A stretch of DNA of 8,788 nucleotides from Deltaproteobacteria bacterium (lineage in GTDB: Bacteria > Desulfobacterota > Binatia > UBA9968 > CAXXLF01): positions 1-8,788 of the forward strand of contig JACZXR010000069.1 of NCBI GenBank assembly GCA_022571535.1, read 5' to 3'. Below the pieces are notes generated by a model, which searched no databases, was not told where the DNA came from, and saw only the letters and a list, made by a program, of their open reading frames with translations. Positions 5,814 to 8,788 of the stretch are shown one piece after another (positions within the stretch are counted from its first letter, which is position 1; each line of letters starts with the position of its first letter). The position numbers and the translations under genes were made by a program.

Positions 5814-6758
5814 GTGACTAAAATCCTCAGCAACGAATACACGGCCAGGAAGGGCGATGTTAATCTATACATGTTCCGAAAGCGCCTTTCGGGGGTCACC
5901 GAGTCCGATCTAAAGTCAAAACCCTTACTGTTCTTAGTGCATGGTTCATCGATGTCGGCGCGCAGTAGCTTCGATCTGACGGTGCCGGGCGGTAACAACT
6001 ACTCTTTGATGGACGTCTTTGCAACCTACGGCTTTGATGTGTGGACCATGGACCACGAAGGCTACGGGCGCTCCAGCCACACCAATGGAAACTCCGACAT
6101 CGCCTCGGGTGTGGAGGATTTGAAGACAGGGACCGAGCTCATAAGAAAGGAAACCGGCATCGAGCAGTATGCCTTTTTTGGGCAGTCGTCTGGGGCGCTT
6201 CGTGCCGCCGCTTTTGCAAACGCCTGTCCTGAACGGGTGGAGCACCTGGCACTGGCCGCTCTTGTCTGGACAGGTAAAGGCTCGCCGACTCTATCGAAAC
6301 GGCGTGAGCGATTGGAGGAATGGCGAACGAAGAACCGACGCACGGTCGACCTGGACTTCTACAAGAGCATCCACAATCGTGATAAACCCGGGCTGTCAGA
6401 CCCCGCTGTCCCAACAGCCATGGCCGAGGCGGAAAGGCCATACGGCGGAACGGTTCCCACCGGAACGTATTTCGACATGTGCGCCAGGCTACCATTGGTC
6501 GACCCTTGTAAAATTCAGTGTCCGGTATTGATTATTCGAGGGGAACACGATGGGATCGCATCGAATGAGGATGTGATCGCCTTTTATAACAAGCTTCCGA
6601 ACAACGACAAGCAATTCATCACCTTGTCGGCGCAGGCCCACTCGACACAACTCGGGATTAATCGTCACCGATTCTGGCACGTGTTGAACGCATTCCTAAC
6701 CATACCGCCCAGGCGGGACGGCCTGGTGGTGAAAGAGGCTCGCACAGCCTCCGGCTGA
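5814..6758 (+). CDS. Alpha/beta hydrolase
   Basis: The 314-residue product has all marks of the alpha/beta hydrolase fold. HGSS (43-46) forms the oxyanion-hole turn, DHEGYGRSS (80-88) is the common loop before helix A, and GQSSG (123-127) is the nucleophile elbow with Ser125. The block from 228 (LVDPCKIQCPVLIIRGEHDG) ends in the acid Asp246, and AQAHSTQLG places the catalytic His276. An insert of about 60 residues between the nucleophile and the acid forms a cap domain. No signal peptide is seen, so the enzyme is probably cytoplasmic. The GTG start at 5814 has a good AGGAGG (5802-5807) before it. The substrate is unknown; C-C bond hydrolases of ring-cleavage pathways and simple esterases share this layout. 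The operon setting beside amidohydrolase-2 and maleate-isomerase-type genes favours a catabolic role. Confidence 0.9.
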   Translation: MTKILSNEYTARKGDVNLYMFRKRLSGVTESDLKSKPLLFLVHGSSMSARSSFDLTVPGGNNYSLMDVFATYGFDVWTMDHEGYGRSSHTNGNSDIASGVEDLKTGTELIRKETGIEQYAFFGQSSGALRAAAFANACPERVEHLALAALVWTGKGSPTLSKRRERLEEWRTKNRRTVDLDFYKSIHNRDKPGLSDPAVPTAMAEAERPYGGTVPTGTYFDMCARLPLVDPCKIQCPVLIIRGEHDGIASNEDVIAFYNKLPNNDKQFITLSAQAHSTQLGINRHRFWHVLNAFLTIPPRRDGLVVKEARTASG

Positions 6759-6813
6759 GATTACCAGTAGCCAACGGCTGTTGCCCGAACGCTGATGGCT
6801 GAAGGAAGGTCCT

Positions 6814-7545
6814 ATTATCAACCCTGAAGCTCGCATCGGTCTCATCATTCCGTCCACTAATCGTCTGACGGAGCCCCAATTCCAGAAGTACACCCCGGCC
6901 GAGGTAGGCGTCCACGTTACTCGGTTGCGAATGACCGGCAAGTGGCACCGGCCTCTTCCGGAACTCAAGGGATCCATTGCAGAGGCAGCTCGCGCGATCT
7001 CCGATACCAAACCGGCAGTCATCGTCTTTCACTGTACCGCCACCTCCATGGAGGAAGGTCTGGCGGGTGAGGCTCACATAGTTGAGGAGATCCAGAGGAG
7101 TAGCGGATGCCCAACCATTACGACGGGCCAGGCAGTCAGAGAAGCGTTGAGACATTTGGGAGTAAAAAAGCTGGTCCTCATAAGCCCTTACGTGAAAAAG
7201 ACAAACCAGCTTGAGCACCACTACATGCGAGAGGCGGGCTTTGAGGTGATTCATGATCTTGGGCTCGGACTCTTCGGTGGCGATCAGTATATCACTGTAA
7301 CGCCCGAACGCTGGAAAGAAATCGTGCTTGAGAATGCCCGCCCTGAGGCCGAAGGGTACTTTCTTAGTTGCACCAACACGACGATGATTGAGGTGATCGA
7401 GGAATGTGAGCAGCGTCTCAATCGACCGGTTGTCACGAGCAATCAGGCCACCCTATGGGCCTGCCTGCAAAGGCTTGGCCTTGCCCGGTATATCACGGGC
7501 TTGGGCCGTCTGTTCAAAAACCACGAAAATCAAACAGTTGCTTAA
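6814..7545 (+). CDS. Maleate isomerase / arylmalonate decarboxylase-type enzyme (Asp/Glu racemase superfamily)
   Basis: Coding similarity starts at EARIGLIIPSTNRLTEPQF (from 6826), the N-terminal block of maleate cis-trans isomerases and arylmalonate decarboxylases. It continues through VFHCTATS with Cys74 and SCTNTTMIEVIEECEQ with Cys186 (counted from 6814), the two positions that carry catalytic cysteines in this superfamily. PVVTSNQATLWACLQRLG near the end is a strong family signature. The length of about 243 residues is normal. The start is a puzzle. The frame is open only from 6796 and has no ATG or GTG before the conserved block. ATT 6814, four bases after AAGGAAGG (6802-6809), is my best choice. 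TTG 6925 would remove the first strand, and CTG 6799 is also possible. ATG 6795 lies in another frame and would join this one by a one-base shift at CCC-TGA (6822-6827). The gene lies 55 bases after the hydrolase and probably belongs to its operon. Confidence 0.8.
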   Translation: MINPEARIGLIIPSTNRLTEPQFQKYTPAEVGVHVTRLRMTGKWHRPLPELKGSIAEAARAISDTKPAVIVFHCTATSMEEGLAGEAHIVEEIQRSSGCPTITTGQAVREALRHLGVKKLVLISPYVKKTNQLEHHYMREAGFEVIHDLGLGLFGGDQYITVTPERWKEIVLENARPEAEGYFLSCTNTTMIEVIEECEQRLNRPVVTSNQATLWACLQRLGLARYITGLGRLFKNHENQTVA

Positions 7546-7569
7546 GGAGTTCATTAGTAAGTAGCCATC

Positions 7570-7800
7570 AGGCGACCGAGGGGCGAGTCCTAGAGAGCGC
7601 GGGCAGACGAACAGTGAGGTTGCGTTCTGGCCCGGGCTGTGGGAATAGCCACCCTTGGAGTGGGTGAGGTGCTGGCCGTTGGGCTGAGCTCACGACGAAG
7701 CCACCAAGGCACCGGCTCATTGACCGCGCTCGGACCTGTCTGCGTGTCCGCACAGGCAGGAGGTCTCGGCTCGACGGATGCCAGCTTTCAGTAAGATGTC
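7570..7800. ncRNA. GC-rich structured non-coding segment, identity unknown
   Basis: This stretch has no credible gene but dense pairing. CACCC (7650-7654) pairs with GGGTG (7662-7666), and GGTGC (7669-7673) with GCACC (7709-7713). GACCT (7733-7737) pairs with AGGTC (7761-7765), enclosing TGCG (7741-7744) with CGCA (7749-7752). Its base composition is clearly richer in GC than the AT-rich 150 bases that follow, which suggests a separate origin. It is faintly reminiscent of the non-coding ends of IS110-family elements, which encode a bridge RNA, but there is no transposase and the likeness is from memory only. It could equally be another structured RNA or a leftover repeat. Confidence 0.3.
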
Positions 7801-7949
7801 AGTCGACAAGATACAAATGAACTGATTAATAGTATAAATCTTAACTAGAGCTTCTCGGTAGAACTTCCCGATAGAAAGAGGCTTTCTGAACCGTAGAAAA
7901 TCTCGTAGGACACTTGTTTTGCAGTCGCCATTACCAAAAAGGAGAGAAT
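7801..7949. other. AT-rich leader before the second amidohydrolase
   Basis: No gene is visible. There is a small hairpin AGAAAG (7873-7878) with CTTTCT (7882-7887), and AAGGAG (7939-7944) five bases before the ATG at 7950. A TATAAA at 7834-7839 might be a -10 box but lacks a partner at the right distance. Confidence 0.35.
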
Positions 7950-8788
7950 ATGCCTGGTGTAATTGATGCCGACACCCACGTCTCGGAATCGGAGAGTATG
8001 TGGAAGCTTCTGGATAAGAAAATGCACCACCGAAGGCCGGTGATCGTATCGGTCCCTGAGGATACCCTATACGGAATTCGTAACGCCTTCTGGTTGATCG
8101 ATGGAAACATCTTCCCTAAGCCCGCCGGCAAAGGAAGCTTCAGATTAATTACACCTTCGGCATCCAAGTTGGAATCCTCGAGAGGAGATATCCATATTGC
8201 ATGCCGGGAGATTACGAATCCAGAGGCCCGGCTCAGGGATATGGACAGACTGGGCATTGAGACCCAGGTGATTTACCCCACGCTGTTCCTGGTCTATCTC
8301 ACGGACGATGCCGAGCTTGAGGTCGCCCTGTGCAAGGCTTACAACAGGTGGATGTGGGAGGTCTACGCAAAAGGACAGAACCGGTTGAGATGGGTCTTGG
8401 TTCCTCCGCTACGGTCCATCGAAGAATCTATCAAGGAAATGAGGCTGGCGAAGGAACATGGAGCCGTAGGGGTATTCTTCCGTGGGCTTGAGAGAGACCT
8501 GACATTGGATAACCCTTACTTCTTTCCGGTCTACGAGGAGGCCAGCAGGCTCGATCTGCCCATATGCATTCATACGGGGTCAGGCGCCCCAATACTCATT
8601 GGCCTATTCGACGTGGAGCGCAACCACTCCTTCGCCCAAGGAAGGGTTCTCCCTTTGATTGCATTCAGGGACATCGTCGCCAACCAAATCCCCGAGCGCT
8701 TTCCCGGCCTCAGATTCGGTTTCATCGAGGCCTCGGCGGGATGGGTCCCTTTTCTCCTTCATATCTTGAGAAGGCTTTTGGCCGACCG
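7950..8788 (+). CDS. Amidohydrolase family 2 protein, C-terminus beyond the window
   Basis: The frame from ATG 7950 is open for 279 codons to the end of the window, so the gene is cut by the window edge. It belongs to the same amidohydrolase-2 family as the gene at 4534 but is not a close copy. VIDADTHVSE gives the N-terminal ligands (Asp6, Asp8/His10). RLRDMDRLGIETQVIYPTLFL matches the usual second block. The middle (AKEHGAVGVFFRG, PYFFPVYEEASRLDLPICIHTGSG) supplies His208, and IPERFPGLRFGFIEASAGWVPFLL is the conserved core block before the missing catalytic Asp. The N-terminal insert with WLIDGNIFPKPAGKG is common in larger members of about 380-400 residues. AAGGAG at 7939-7944 supports the start. 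It is the fourth gene of the plus-strand catabolic group, separated from the third by about 400 bases, so it may have its own promoter. Confidence 0.88.
   Translation, partial: MPGVIDADTHVSESESMWKLLDKKMHHRRPVIVSVPEDTLYGIRNAFWLIDGNIFPKPAGKGSFRLITPSASKLESSRGDIHIACREITNPEARLRDMDRLGIETQVIYPTLFLVYLTDDAELEVALCKAYNRWMWEVYAKGQNRLRWVLVPPLRSIEESIKEMRLAKEHGAVGVFFRGLERDLTLDNPYFFPVYEEASRLDLPICIHTGSGAPILIGLFDVERNHSFAQGRVLPLIAFRDIVANQIPERFPGLRFGFIEASAGWVPFLLHILRRLLAD

Noticed and set aside
6658..7254. 198-residue minus-strand open frame
   Set aside because: It is antisense to the hydrolase end and the isomerase gene, whose plus-strand motifs are clear.
1..8788. CRISPR array
   Set aside because: No regularly spaced direct repeats were seen anywhere in the window.

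Overview
The window looks like bacterial chromosomal DNA of about 50-55% GC, carrying short gene blocks on both strands separated by decayed and structured non-coding stretches. A selenocysteine-containing OsmC-like protein, a THEP1-type NTPase and a catabolic cluster rich in amidohydrolase-2 genes would suit an anaerobic or metabolically versatile Desulfobacterota (deltaproteobacterial)-like organism. That placement is an inference from gene content; the window holds no phylogenetic marker.

Left part (1-1080). The first 500 bases hold no convincing gene but many inverted repeats: a perfect 12-bp hairpin whose loop resembles a tRNA T-loop, a second perfect 12-bp hairpin that is terminator-like, and a structured segment near 260-315. 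Then comes the most important feature. At 505-1080 an OsmC/Ohr-superfamily protein reads through an in-frame UGA (775-777) placed exactly where the family has its first redox cysteine. A SECIS-like hairpin follows directly, and the family's second cysteine is kept downstream. Conventional gene calling would cut this gene to 90 residues.

Middle left (1082-2426, minus strand). Two overlapping genes form an operon: a polysaccharide-deacetylase-family (PuuE/PgdA-like) protein followed by a THEP1-type NTPase. The NTPase meets the selenoprotein gene tail to tail with one base between the stop codons.

Middle (2513-4533) is a gene graveyard. It holds a DoxX fragment lacking its N-terminus (minus), the C-terminal part of a c-type cytochrome/di-haem-peroxidase-like protein (plus) starting at the same breakpoint, and a membrane-protein gene (minus) with a good ribosome-binding site but an in-frame TAA at codon 118, after which homology-like coding continues to a second stop. 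Upstream of that, a 196-bp segment bounded by perfect 17-bp inverted repeats looks like a MITE, followed by about 350 bp without a gene.

Right part (4534-8788, plus strand). Four genes look like one catabolic cluster: an amidohydrolase-2 protein, an alpha/beta hydrolase, a maleate isomerase/arylmalonate decarboxylase-type (Asp/Glu racemase superfamily) enzyme with no ordinary start codon, and a second amidohydrolase-2 protein that runs off the end. Between the last two lies a GC-rich, structured 230-bp non-coding segment. Together these enzymes suggest hydrolysis, isomerisation and decarboxylation of carboxylic acids, perhaps aromatic ring-cleavage products, but the substrate cannot be read from the sequence.
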